A DNA stretch of 64,000 nt from Chondrosia reniformis (taxonomy: Eukaryota; Porifera; Demospongiae; Chondrillida; Chondrillidae): the NCBI GenBank assembly GCA_947172415.1, contig OX359198.1, positions 5,983,401 to 6,047,400 of the forward strand, given 5' to 3'. The notes below the pieces were generated by a model. It did not search any database. It was not told the DNA's origin and saw only the letters and a program-made list of their open reading frames with translations. Positions 20,801-34,638 of the stretch are shown here, one piece after another. A program made the translations under genes and the position numbers. How positions within the stretch are numbered: the stretch's first letter is position 1; every line of letters starts with the position of its first letter.

Positions 20801-23800
20801 TCACAGACATGTATGAAACATTTCCAATGACAATTTGAAATTTTCATAAATCTTTACATTTGCCCTATCTCTCACTATACATTAATTTGGTATTCCAGTA
20901 TATTAATGTACATTTGGTGCTCTAACTCTGTCAAATGGAAGGATATGAAGCTCAAACTTGCTGTCAGCATTCACAGACATGTATGAAACATTTCCAATGA
21001 CAATTTGAAATTTTCATAAATCTTTACATTTGCCCTATCTCTCACTATACATTAATTTGGTATTCCAGTATATTAATGTACATTTGGTGCTCTAACTCTG
21101 TCAAATGGAAAGATATGAAGCTCAAACTTGCTGTCAGCATTCACAGACATGTATGATACATTTCCAATGACAATTTGAAATTTTCATAAATCTTTACATT
21201 TGCCCTATCTCTCACTATACATTAATTTGGTATTCCAGTATATTAATGTACATTTGGTGCTCTAACTCTGTCAAATGGAAAGACATGAAGCTCAAACTTG
21301 CTGTCAGCATTCACAGACATGTATGAAACATTTCCAATGACAATTTGAAATTTTCATAAATCTTTACATTTGCCCTATCTCTCACCATACAATTTCGTAT
21401 ACCAATTCTTTAATGTACATTTGGTACTATAACTCTGTAAAATGGAAAGTTAATAAGCTAAACCTTGCTGTCAGCATTCACAGACATGTATGAAACATTT
21501 CCAATGACAATTTGAAATTTTCATAAATCTTTACATTTGCCCTATCTCTCACTATACATTAATTTGGTATTCCAGTATATTAATGTACATTTGGTGCTCT
21601 AACTCTGTCAAATGGAAGGATATGAAGCTCAAACTTGCTGTCAGCATTCACAGACATGTATGAAACATTTCCAATGACAATTTGAAATTTTCATAAATCT
21701 TTACATTTGCCCTATCTCTCACTATACATTAATTTGGTATTCCAGTATATTAATGTACATTTGGTGCTCTAACTCTGTCAAATGGAAAGATATGAAGCTC
21801 AAACTTTCTGTCAGCATTCACAGACATGTATGAAACATTTCCAATGACAATTTGAAATTTTCATAAATCTTTACATTTGCCCTATATCTCACCATACATT
21901 AATTTGGTATTCCAGTATATTAATGTACATTTGGTGCTCTAACTCTGTCAAATGGAAAGATATGAAGCTCAAACTTGCTGTCAGCATTCACAGACATGTA
22001 TGATACATTTCCAATGAGAATTTGAAATTTTCATAAATCTTTACATTTGCCCTATCTCTCACCATACATTAATTTGGTATTCCAGTATATTAATGTACAT
22101 TTGGTGCTCTAACTCTGTCAAATGGAAAGATATGAAGCTCAAACTTTCTGTCAGCATTCACAGACATGTATGAAACATTTCCAATGACAATTTGAAATTT
22201 TCATAAATCTTTACATTTGCCCTATCTCTCACTATACATTAATTTGGTATTCCTGTATATTAATGTACATTTGGTGCTCTAACTCTGTCAAATGGAAAGA
22301 TATGAAGCTCAAACTTTCTGTCAGCATTCACAGACATGTATGAAACATTTCCAATGACAATTTGAAATTTTCATAAATCTTTACATTTGCCCTATCTCTC
22401 ACCATACAATTTCGTATACCAATTCTTTAATGTACATTTGGTACTATAACTCTGTAAAATGGAAAGTTAATAAGCTAAACCTTGCTGTCAGCATTCACAG
22501 ACATGTATGAAACATTTCCAATGACAATTTGAAATTTTCATAAATCTTTACATTTGCCCTATCTCTCACTATACATTAATTTGGTATTCCAGTATATTAA
22601 TGTACATTTGGTGCTCTAACTCTGTCAAATGGAAGGATATGAAGCTCAAACTTGCTGTCAGCATTCACAGACATGTATGAAACATTTCCAATGACAATTT
22701 GAAATTTTCATAAATCTTTACATTTGCCCTATCTCTCACTATACATTAATTTGGTATTCCAGTATATTAATGTACATTTGGTGCTCTAACTCTGTCAAAT
22801 GGAAGGATATGAAGCTCAAACTTGCTGTCAGCATTCACAGACATGTATGAAACATTTCCAATGACAATTTGAAATTTTCATAAATCTTTACATTTGCCCT
22901 ATCTCTCACTATACATTAATTTGGTATTCCAGTATATTAATGTACATTTGGTGCTCTAACTCTGTCAAATGGAAAGACATGAAGCTCAAACTTGCTGTCA
23001 GCATTCACAGACATGTATGAAACATGTCCAATGACAATTTGAAATTTTCATAAATCTTTACATTTGCCCTATCTCTCACCATACATTAATTTGGTATTCC
23101 AGTATATTAATGTACATTTGGTGCTCTAACTCTGTCAAATTGAAAAATATGAAGCTCCAACCTGGTGTCAGCATTCACAGACATGTATGATACATTTCCA
23201 ATGAGAATTTGAAATTTTCATAAATCTTTACATTTGCCCTATCTCTCACCATACATTAATTTGGTATTCCAGTATATTAATGTACATTTGGTGCTCTAAC
23301 TCTGTCAAATGGAAGGATATGAAGCTCAAACTTGCTGTCAGCATTCACAGACATGTATGAAACATTTCCAATGACAATTTGAAATTTTCATAAATCTTTA
23401 CATTTGCCCTATCTCTCACCATACATTAATTTGGTATTCCAGTATATTAATGTACATTTGGTGCTCTAACTCTGTCAAATGGAAAGATATGAAGCTCAAA
23501 CTTTCTGTCAGCATTCACAGACATGTATGAAACATTTCCAATGACAATTTGAAATTTTCATAAATCTTTACATTTGCCCTATCTCTCACTATACATTAAT
23601 TTGGTATTCCAGTATATTAATGTACATTTGGTGCTCTAACTCTGTCAAATGGAAGGATATGAAGCTCAAACTTGCTGTCAGCATTCACAGACATGTATGA
23701 AACATTTCCAATGACAATTTGAAATTTTCATAAATCTTTACATTTTCCCTATCTCTCACTATACATTAATTTGGTATTCCAGTATATTAATGTACATTTG

Positions 23801-26800
23801 GTGCTCTAACTCTGTCAAATGGAAAGACATGAAGCTCAAACTTGCTGTCAGCATTCACAGACATGTATGAAACATTTCCAATGACAATTTGAAATTTTCA
23901 TAAATCTTTACATTTGCCCTATCTCTCACTATACATTAATTTGGTATTCCAGTATATTAATGTACATTTGGTGCTCTAACTCTGTCAAATGGGAAGACAT
24001 GAAGCTCAAACTTGCTGTCAGCATTCACAGACATGTATGAAACATTTCCAATGACAATTTGAAATTTTCATAAATCTTTACATTTGCCCTATCTCTCACC
24101 ATACATTAATTTGGTATTCCAGTATATTAATGTACATTTGGTGCTCTAACTCTGTCAAATGGAAAGATATGAAGCTCAAACTTTCTGTCAGCATTCACAG
24201 ACATGTATGATACATTTCCAATGACAATTTGAAATTTTCATAAATCTTTACATTTGCCCTATCTCTCACTATACATTAATTTGGTATTCCAGTATATTAA
24301 TGTACATTTGGTGCTCTAACTCTGTCAAATGGAAGGATATGAAGCTCAAACTTGCTGTCAGCATTCACAGACATGTATGAAACATTTCCAATGACAATTT
24401 GAAATTTTCATAAATCTTTACATTTTCCCTATCTCTCACTATACATTAATTTGGTATTCCAGTATATTAATGTACATTTGGTGCTCTAACTCTGTCAAAT
24501 GGAAAGACATGAAGCTCAAACTTGCTGTCAGCATTCACAGACATGTATGAAACATTTCCAATGACAATTTGAAATTTTCATAAATCTTTACATTTGCCCT
24601 ATCTCTCACTATACATTAATTTGGTATTCCAGTATATTAATGTACATTTGGTGCTCTAACTCTGTCAAATGGAAAGACATGAAGCTCAAACTTGCTGTCA
24701 GCATTCACAGACATGTATGAAACATTTCCAATGACAATTTGAAATTTTCATAAATCTTTACATTTGCCCTATCTCTCACTATACATTAATTTGGTATTCC
24801 AGTATATTAATGTACATTTGGTGCTCTAACTCTGTCAAATGGAAAGACATGAAGCTCAAACTTGCTGTCAGCATTCACAGACATGTATGAAACATTTCCA
24901 ATGACAATTTGAAATTTTCATAAATCTTTACATTTGCCCTATCTCTCACCATACAATTTCGTTTACCAATTCTTTAATGTACATTTGGTACTATAACTCT
25001 GTAAAATGGAAAGTTAATAAGCTAAACCTTGCTGTCAGCATTCACAGACATGTATGAAACATTTCCAATGACAATTTGAAATTTTCATAAATCTTTACAT
25101 TTGCCCTATCTCTCACTATACATTAATTTGGTATTCCAGTATATTAATGTACATTTGGTGCTCTAACTCTGTCAAATGGAAGGATATGAAGCTCAAACTT
25201 GCTGTCAGCATTCACAGACATGTATGAAACATTTCCAATGACAATTTGAAATTTTCATAAATCTTTACATTTGCCCTATCTCTCACTATACATTAATTTG
25301 GTATTCCAGTATATTAATGTACATTTGGTGCTCTAACTCTGTCAAATGGAAAGATATGAAGCTCAAACTTGCTGTCAGCATTCACAGACATGTATGATAC
25401 ATTTCCAATGACAATTTGAAATTTTCATAAATCTTTACATTTGCCCTATCTCTCACTATACATTAATTTGGTATTCCAGTATATTAATGTACATTTGGTG
25501 CTCTAACTCTGTCAAATGGAAAGACATGAAGCTCAAACTTGCTGTCAGCATTCACAGACATGTATGAAACATTTCCAATGACAATTTGAAATTTTCATAA
25601 ATCTTTACATTTGCCCTATCTCTCACCATACAATTTCGTATACCAATTCTTTAATGTACATTTGGTACTATAACTCTGTAAAATGGAAAGTTAATAAGCT
25701 AAACCTTGCTGTCAGCATTCACAGACATGTATGAAACATTTCCAATGACAATTTGAAATTTTCATAAATCTTTACATTTGCCCTATCTCTCACTATACAT
25801 TAATTTGGTATTCCAGTATATTAATGTACATTTGGTGCTCTAACTCTGTCAAATGGAAGGATATGAAGCTCAAACTTGCTGTCAGCATTCACAGACATGT
25901 ATGAAACATTTCCAATGACAATTTGAAATTTTCATAAATCTTTACATTTGCCCTATCTCTCACTATACATTAATTTGGTATTCCAGTATATTAATGTACA
26001 TTTGGTGCTCTAACTCTGTCAAATGGAAAGATATGAAGCTCAAACTTTCTGTCAGCATTCACAGACATGTATGAAACATTTCCAATGACAATTTGAAATT
26101 TTCATAAATCTTTACATTTGCCCTATATCTCACCATACATTAATTTGGTATTCCAGTATATTAATGTACATTTGGTGCTCTAACTCTGTCAAATGGAAAG
26201 ATATGAAGCTCAAACTTGCTGTCAGCATTCACAGACATGTATGATACATTTCCAATGACAATTTGAAATTTTCATAAATCTTTACATTTGCCCTATATCT
26301 CACCATACATTAATTTGGTATTCCAGTATATTAATGTACATTTGGTGCTCTAACTCTGTCAAATGGAAAGATATGAAGCTCAAACTTGCTGTCAGCATTC
26401 ACAGACATGTATGATACATTTCCAATGACAATTTGAAATTTTCATAAATCTTTACATTTGCCCTATCTCTCACCATACATTAATTTGGTATTCCAGTATA
26501 TTAATGTACATTTGGTGCACTAACTCTGTCAAATGGAAAGATATGAAGCTCAAACTTTCTGTCAGCATTCACAGACATGTATGAAACATTTCCAATGACA
26601 ATTTGAAATTTTCATAAATCTTTACATTTGCCCTATCTCTCACTATACATTAATTTGGTATTCCTGTATATTAATGTACATTTGGTGCTCTAACTCTGTC
26701 AAATGGAAAGATATGAAGCTCAAACTTTCTGTCAGCATTCACAGACATGTATGAAACATTTCCAATGACAATTTGAAATTTTCATAAATCTTTACATTTG

Positions 26801-29800
26801 CCCTATCTCTCACCATACAATTTCGTATACCAATTCTTTAATGTACATTTGGTACTATAACTCTGTAAAATGGAAAGTTAATAAGCTAAACCTTGCTGTC
26901 AGCATTCACAGACATGTATGAAACATTTCCTATGACAATTTGAAATTTTCATAAATCTTTACATTTGCCCTATCTCTCACTATACATTAATTTGGTATTC
27001 CAGTATATTAATGTACATTTGGTGCTCTAACTCTGTCAAATGGAAGGATATGAAGCTCAAACTTGCTGTCAGCATTCACAGACATGTATGAAACATTTCC
27101 AATGACAATTTGAAATTTTCATAAATCTTTACATTTGCCCTATCTCTCACTATACATTAATTTGGTATTCCAGTATATTAATGTACATTTGGTGCTCTAA
27201 CTCTGTCAAATGGAAGGATATGAAGCTCAAACTTGCTGTCAGCATTCACAGACATGTATGAAACATTTCCAATGACAATTTGAAATTTTCATAAATCTTT
27301 ACATTTGCCCTATCTCTCACTATACATTAATTTGGTATTCCAGTATATTAATGTACATTTGGTGCTCTAACTCTGTCAAATGGAAAGACATGAAGCTCAA
27401 ACTTGCTGTCAGCATTCACAGACATGTATGAAACATTTCCAATGACAATTTGAAATTTTCATAAATCTTTACATTTGCCCTATCTCTCACTATACATTAA
27501 TTTGGTATTCCAGTATATTAATGTACATTTGGTGCTCTAACTCTGTCAAATGGAAAGACATGAAGCTCAAACTTGCTGTCAGCATTCACAGACATGTATG
27601 AAACATTTCCAATGACAATTTGAAATTTTCATAAATCTTTACATTTGCCCTATATCTCACCATACATTAATTTGGTATTCCAGTATATTAATGTACATTT
27701 GGTGCTCTAACTCTGTCAAATGGAAAGATATGAAGCTCAAACTTGCTGTCAGCATTCACAGACATGTATGATACATTTCCAATGAGAATTTGAAATTTTC
27801 ATAAATCTTTACATTTGCCCTATCTCTCACTATACATTAATTTGGTATTCCAGTATATTAATGTACATTTGGTGCTCTAACTCTGTCAAATGGAAAGATA
27901 TGAAGCTCAAACTTTCTGTCAGCATTCACAGACATGTATGAAACATTTCCAATGACAATTTGAAATTTTCATAAATCTTTACATTTGCCCTATCTCTCAC
28001 TATACATTAATTTGGTATTCCAGTATATTAATGTACATTTGGTGCTCTAACTCTGTCAAATGGAAAGACATGAAGCTCAAACTTGCTGTCAGCATTCACA
28101 GACATGTATGAAACATTTCCAATGACAATTTGAAATTTTCATAAATCTTTACATTTGCCCTATCTCTCACTATACATTAATTTGGTATTCCAGTATATTA
28201 ATGTACATTTGGTGCTCTAACTCTGTCAAATGGAAAGACATGAAGCTCAAACTTGCTGTCAGCATTCACAGACATGTATGAAACATTTCCAATGACAATT
28301 TGAAATTTTCATAAATCTTTACATTTGCCCTATATCTCACCATACATTAATTTGGTATTCCAGTATATTAATGTACATTTGGTGCTCTAACTCTGTCAAA
28401 TGGAAAGATATGAAGCTCAAACTTGCTGTCAGCATTCACAGACATGTATGATACATTTCCAATGAGAATTTGAAATTTTCATAAATCTTTACATTTGCCC
28501 TATCTCTCACTATACATTAATTTGGTATTCCAGTATATTAATGTACATTTGGTGCTCTAACTCTGTCAAATGGAAAGATATGAAGCTCAAACTTTCTGTC
28601 AGCATTCACAGACATGTATGAAACATTTCCAATGACAATTTGAAATTTTCATAAATCTTTACATTTGCCCTATCTCTCACTATACATTAATTTGGTATTC
28701 CTGTATATTAATGTACATTTGGTGCTCTAACTCTGTCAAATGGAAGGATATGAAGCTCAAACTTGCTGTCAGCATTCACAGACATGTATGAAACATTTCC
28801 AATGACAATTTGAAATTTTCATAAATCTTTACATTTGCCCTATCTCTCACTATACATTAATTTGGTATTCCAGTATATTAATGTACATTTGGTGCTCTAA
28901 CTCTGTCAAATGGAAAGACATGAAGCTCAAACTTGCTGTCAGCATTCACAGACATGTATGAAACATTTCCAATGACAATTTGAAATTTTCATAAATCTTT
29001 ACATTTGCCCTATCTCTCACTATACATTAATTTGGTATTCCAGTATATTAATGTACATTTGGTGCTCTAACTCTGTCAAATGGAAAGACATGAAGCTCAA
29101 ACTTGCTGTCAGCATTCACAGACATGTATGAAACATTTCCAATGACAATTTGAAATTTTCATAAATCTTTACATTTGCCCTATATCTCACTATACATTAA
29201 TTTGGTATTCCAGTATATTAATGTACATTTGGTGCTCTAACTCTGTCAAATGGAAAGATATGAAGCTCAAACTTGCTGTCAGCATTCACAGACATGTATG
29301 ATACATTTCCAATGAGAATTTGAAATTTTCATAAATCTTTACATTTGCCCTATCTCTCACCATACATTAATTTGGTATTCCAGTATATTAATGTACATTT
29401 GGTGCTCTAACTCTGTCAAATGGAAAGATATGAAGCTCAAACTTTCTGTCAGCATTCACAGACATGTATGAAACATTTCCAATGACAATTTGAAATTTTC
29501 ATAAATCTTTACATTTGCCCTATCTCTCACTATACATTAATTTGGTATTCCTGTATATTAATGTACATTTGGTGCTCTAACTCTGTCAAATGGAAAGATA
29601 TGAAGCTCAAACTTTCTGTCAGCATTCACAGACATGTATGAAACATTTCCAATGACAATTTGAAATTTTCATAAATCTTTACATTTGCCCTATCTCTCAC
29701 CATACAATTTCGTATACCAATTCTTTAATGTACATTTGGTACTATAACTCTGTAAAATGGAAAGTTAATAAGCTAAACCTTGCTGTCAGCATTCACAGAC

Positions 29801-32800
29801 ATGTATGAAACATTTCCTATGACAATTTGAAATTTTCATAAATCTTTACATTTGCCCTATCTCTCACTATACATTAATTTGGTATTCCAGTATATTAATG
29901 TACATTTGGTGCTCTAACTCTGTCAAATGGAAGGATATGAAGCTCAAACTTGCTGTCAGCATTCACAGACATGTATGAAACATTTCCAATGACAATTTGA
30001 AATTTTCATAAATCTTTACATTTGCCCTATCTCTCACTATACATTAATTTGGTATTCCAGTATATTAATGTACATTTGGTGCTCTAACTCTGTCAAATGG
30101 AAGGATATGAAGCTCAAACTTGCTGTCAGCATTCACAGACATGTATGAAACATTTCCAATGACAATTTGAAATTTTCATAAATCTTTACATTTGCCCTAT
30201 CTCTCACTATACATTAATTTGGTATTCCAGTATATTAATGTACATTTGGTGCTCTAACTCTGTCAAATGGAAAGACATGAAGCTCAAACTTGCTGTCAGC
30301 ATTCACAGACATGTATGAAACATTTCCAATGACAATTTGAAATTTTCATAAATCTTTACATTTGCCCTATCTCTCACTATACATTAATTTGGTATTCCAG
30401 TATATTAATGTACATTGGTGCTCTAACTCTGTCAAATGGAAAGACTTGAAGCTCAAACTTGCTGTCAGCATTCACAGACATGTATGAAACATTTCCAATG
30501 ACAATTTGAAATTTTCATAAATCTTTACATTTGCCCTATCTCTCACCATACAATTTCGTATACCAATTCTTTAATGTACATTTGGTACTATAACTCTGTA
30601 AAATGGAAAGTTAATAAGCTAAACCTTGCTGTCAGCATTCACAGACATGTATGAAACATTTCCAATGAGAATTTGAAATTTTCATAAATCTTTACATTTG
30701 CCCTATCTCTCACCATACAATTTCGTATACCAATTCTTTAATGTACATTTGGTACTATAACTCTTTAAAATGGAAAGTTAATAAGCTAAACCTTGGTGTC
30801 AGCATTCACAAACATGATTGAATCATTTCCAAAGAGTTTTTGAAATTTTTATAAATCTTTACATTTGCCTTATATCTCACTATACATTAATTTGGTATTC
30901 TAGTATATTAATGTACATTTGGTGCTCTAACTCTGTCAAATGGAAAGATATGAAGCTCAAACTTGCTGTCAGCATTCACAGACATGTATGATACATTTCC
31001 AATGACAATTTGAAATTTTCATAAATCTTTACATTTGCCCTATCTCTCACTATACATTAATTTGGTATTCCAGTATATTAATGTACATTTGGTGCTCTAA
31101 CTCTGTCAAATGGAACGATATGAAGCTCAAACTTTCTGTCAGCATTCACAGACATGTATGAAACATTTCCAATGACAATTTGAAATTTTCATAAATCTTT
31201 ACATTTGCCACATCTCTCACTATACATTAATTTGGTATTCCAGTATATTAATGTACATTTGGTGCTCTAACTCTGTCAAATGGAAGGATATGCAGCTCAA
31301 ACTTGCTGTCAGCATTCACAGACATGTAGGAAACATTTTCAATGAGAATTTGAAATTTTCATAAATCTTTACATTTGCCCTATCTCTCACCATACAATTT
31401 CGTATACCAATTCTTTAATGTACATTTGGTACTATAACTCTTTAAAATGGAAAGTTAATAAGCTAAACCTTGGTGTCAGCATTCACAAACATGATTGAAT
31501 CATTTCCAAAGAGTTTTTGAAATTTTTATAAATCTTTACATTTGCCTTATATCTCACCATACATTAATTTGGTATTCCAGTATATTAATGTACATTTGGT
31601 GCTCTAACTCTGTCAAATGGAAAGATATGAAGCTCAAACTTGCTGTCAGCATTCACAGACATGTATGATACATTTCCAATGACAATTTGAAATTTTCAAA
31701 AATCTTTACATTTGCACTATCTCTCACCATACATTAATTTGGTATTCCAGTATATTAATGTACATTTGGTGCTCTAACTCTGTCAAATGGAAAGATATGA
31801 AGCTCAAACTTGCTGTCAGCATTCACAGACATGTATGATACATTTCCAATGACAATTTGAAATTTTCATAAATCTTTACATTTGCCCTATCTCTCACCAT
31901 ACATTAATTTGGTATTCCAGTATATTAATGTACATTTGGTGCTCTAACTCTGTCAAATGGAAGGATATGCAGCTTAAACTTGCTGTCAGCATTCACAGAC
32001 CTGTAGGAAACATTTCCAATGAGAATTTGAAATTTTCATAAATCTTTACATTTGCCCTATCTCTCACCATACAATTTCGTATACCAATTCTTTAATGTAC
32101 ATTTGGTACTATAACTCTGTAAAATGGAAAGTTAATAAGCTAAACCTTGGTGTCAGCATTCACAAACATGATTGAATCATTTCCAAAGAGTTTTTGAATT
32201 TTTTATAAATCTTACATTTGCCCTATCTCTCACTATACATTAATTTGGTATTCCAGTATATTAATGTACATTTGGTGCTCTAACTCTGTCAAATGGAAGG
32301 ATATGCAGCTCAAACTTGCTGTCAGCATTCACAGACATGTAGGAAACATTTTCAATGAGAATTTGAAATTTTCATAAATCTTTACATTTGCCCTATCTCT
32401 CACCATACAATTTCGTATACCAATTCTTTAATGTACATTTGGTACTATAACTCTTTAAAATGGAAAGTTAATAAGCTAAACCTTGGTGTCAGCATTCACA
32501 AACATGATTGAATCATTTCCAAAGAGTTTTTGAAATTTTTATAAATCTTTACATTTGCCTTATATCTCACCATACATTAATTTGGTATTCCAGTATATTA
32601 ATGTACATTTGGTGCTCTAACTCTGTCAAATGGAAAGATATGAAGCTCAAACTTGCTGTCAGCATTCACAGACATGTATGATACATTTCCAATGACAATT
32701 TGAAATTTTCAAAAATCTTTACATTTGCACTATCTCTCACCATACATTAATTTGGTATTCCAGTATATTAATGTACATTTGGTGCTCTAACTCTGTCAAA

Positions 32801-33589
32801 TGGAAAGATATGAAGCTCAAACTTGCTGTCAGCATTCACAGACATGTATGATACATTTCCAATGACAATTTGAAATTTTCATAAATCTTTACATTTGCCC
32901 TATCTCTCACCATACATTAATTTGGTATTCCAGTATATTAATGTACATTTGGTGCTCTAACTCTGTCAAATGGAAGGATATGCAGCTTAAACTTGCTGTC
33001 AGCATTCACAGACCTGTAGGAAACATTTCCAATGAGAATTTGAAATTTTCATAAATCTTTACATTTGCCCTATCTCTCACCATACAATTTCGTATACCAA
33101 TTCTTTAATGTACATTTGGTACTATAACTCTGTAAAATGGAAAGTTAATAAGCTAAACCTTGGTGTCAGCATTCACAAACATGATTGAATCATTTCCAAA
33201 GAGTTTTTGAATTTTTTATAAATCTTACATTTGCCCTATCTCTCACTATACATTAATTTGGTATTCCAGTATATTAATGTACATTTGGTGCTCTAACTCT
33301 GTCAAATGGAAAGGTATGAAGCTCAAACTTGTTGTCAGCATTCACAGACATGTATGAAACATTTCCAATGAGAATTTGAAATTTTCATAAATCTTTACAT
33401 TTGCCCTATTTCTCACCATACATTAATTTGGTATTCCAGTATATTAATGTACATTTGGTGCTCTAACTCTGTCAAATGGAAGGATATGAAGCTCAAACTT
33501 GCTGTCAGCATTCACAGACATGTATGAAACATTTCCAAACAGTTTTAGAAATTTTGATTTCTACATAAATTTCTCATCATACATTAACT
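17834..33589 (+). repeat. Main satellite block with higher-order repeats
   Basis: An uninterrupted 15.8 kb of about 92 forward monomers. Class B monomers occur near 19861, 20706, 21384, 22406, 24951, 25627, 26815, 29703 and 30547, spaced by whole numbers of monomers (4, 5, 6, 7, 15, 17). The interval pattern from 20706 recurs from 24951, offset by about 4.24 kb, with one extra monomer in the second copy. About 18.1-19.86 kb also corresponds to about 23.2-24.95 kb. Towards the right edge (30.7-33.5 kb) class B variants with AAACATGATTGAATCATT and a local duplication of about 0.98 kb become frequent. Confidence 0.85.
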
Positions 33590-34638
33590 AACCCTAATTG
33601 CGTAATACTATAAATGGCCGACCTTGAGTAGGTGTAAGAGTGAACATGCCGTACTGTATATATTTCTGAAAAAATAGAACTCTTTGAAAGATTTCTTATA
33701 CACATGGATATGCACTGTGTAGTACTTGATTGTTGTTGAAGCAGTTTCTATCCACATATATTATATGGATGTCGTTAAAGTGAAATTTTGCCGATCGACG
33801 GCCAACGAAACTCCAAAGAAAAAAAGTTGGACCATACCGAACGCTACCATCCACGACGCTCAGAGGCCGGGATCGGTGGTAACGCTCTGCCGAGTTGAGC
33901 TTTGGGTGTCACTTGCGTGAGAAGAACCAGTTCTTCTCGATATGGCCGACTCATATGAATCCTAAGATATCAGATGCCAATCCCACATTACGTGGAACCC
34001 CCCCGAAATCCGGATTATTGGTGAGCACGTCTCTATGGCACCAACCGATTAGGAGACAGCTTCAGAGTCTAAGCGCTACCAACCTCTATGGGAACCGCTA
34101 CCACCATAGAGATGTGTCCAGGTAGGCCTACTTTATAAGGTTTTGCGCTTCTATTTAAACAAGAAAATTTCAAAAGGAAACGATTGTGGTTGGCGCTATT
34201 CCATACTTAAGAATAGGGTATTTGCGAGAAAAATGTAGTCAAATTATATCAAGTTAATTCGGGATGAGTGCATCGTTCCAAGCCATTTTAAAGGTATATC
34301 CAGTATTCGTGGTTCATCTAGAAACTGGGAAAAATGGATAGAATCCTGTAAGTGTCTTGATTGGCGGAGGAGACCAACTTTTCTGGTCCCATGTAGAAAC
34401 GATTTTAGCGAGAGGTGTTCCGATATGAACGTAAACTAGTATAACCAGCCACACTCAATCTCAATTGCAGTAATAGCATAATGGCTACCTGCCTCTATGT
34501 AAAGACCTTCTGACAGCTGCGTTCTGGACTGTCCCTGCGTGTTTCTAGTTGCCCCATTCATGTCAAAACATTTTAACTTCGTATGCCGATAATTTGCAAA
34601 ATAGTATCGCACGATATATATGCTACACCATTTAAGGT
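33590..34638 (+). mobile_element. 1.05-kb cassette, copy 3
   Basis: Same ends and insertion point as copies 1 and 2. It carries AAACTAGTATAACC where copies 1 and 2 have AAACTGGTATAACC. This change puts a stop in the long minus-strand frame, cutting it to 75 codons, and in an open plus-strand frame too. The shared change groups copies 3, 4 and 5. Confidence 0.6.

Noticed and set aside
16000..33000. CENP-B box in the satellite
   Set aside because: I looked for a YTTCGTTGGAARCGGGA-like motif in the monomers and saw none.
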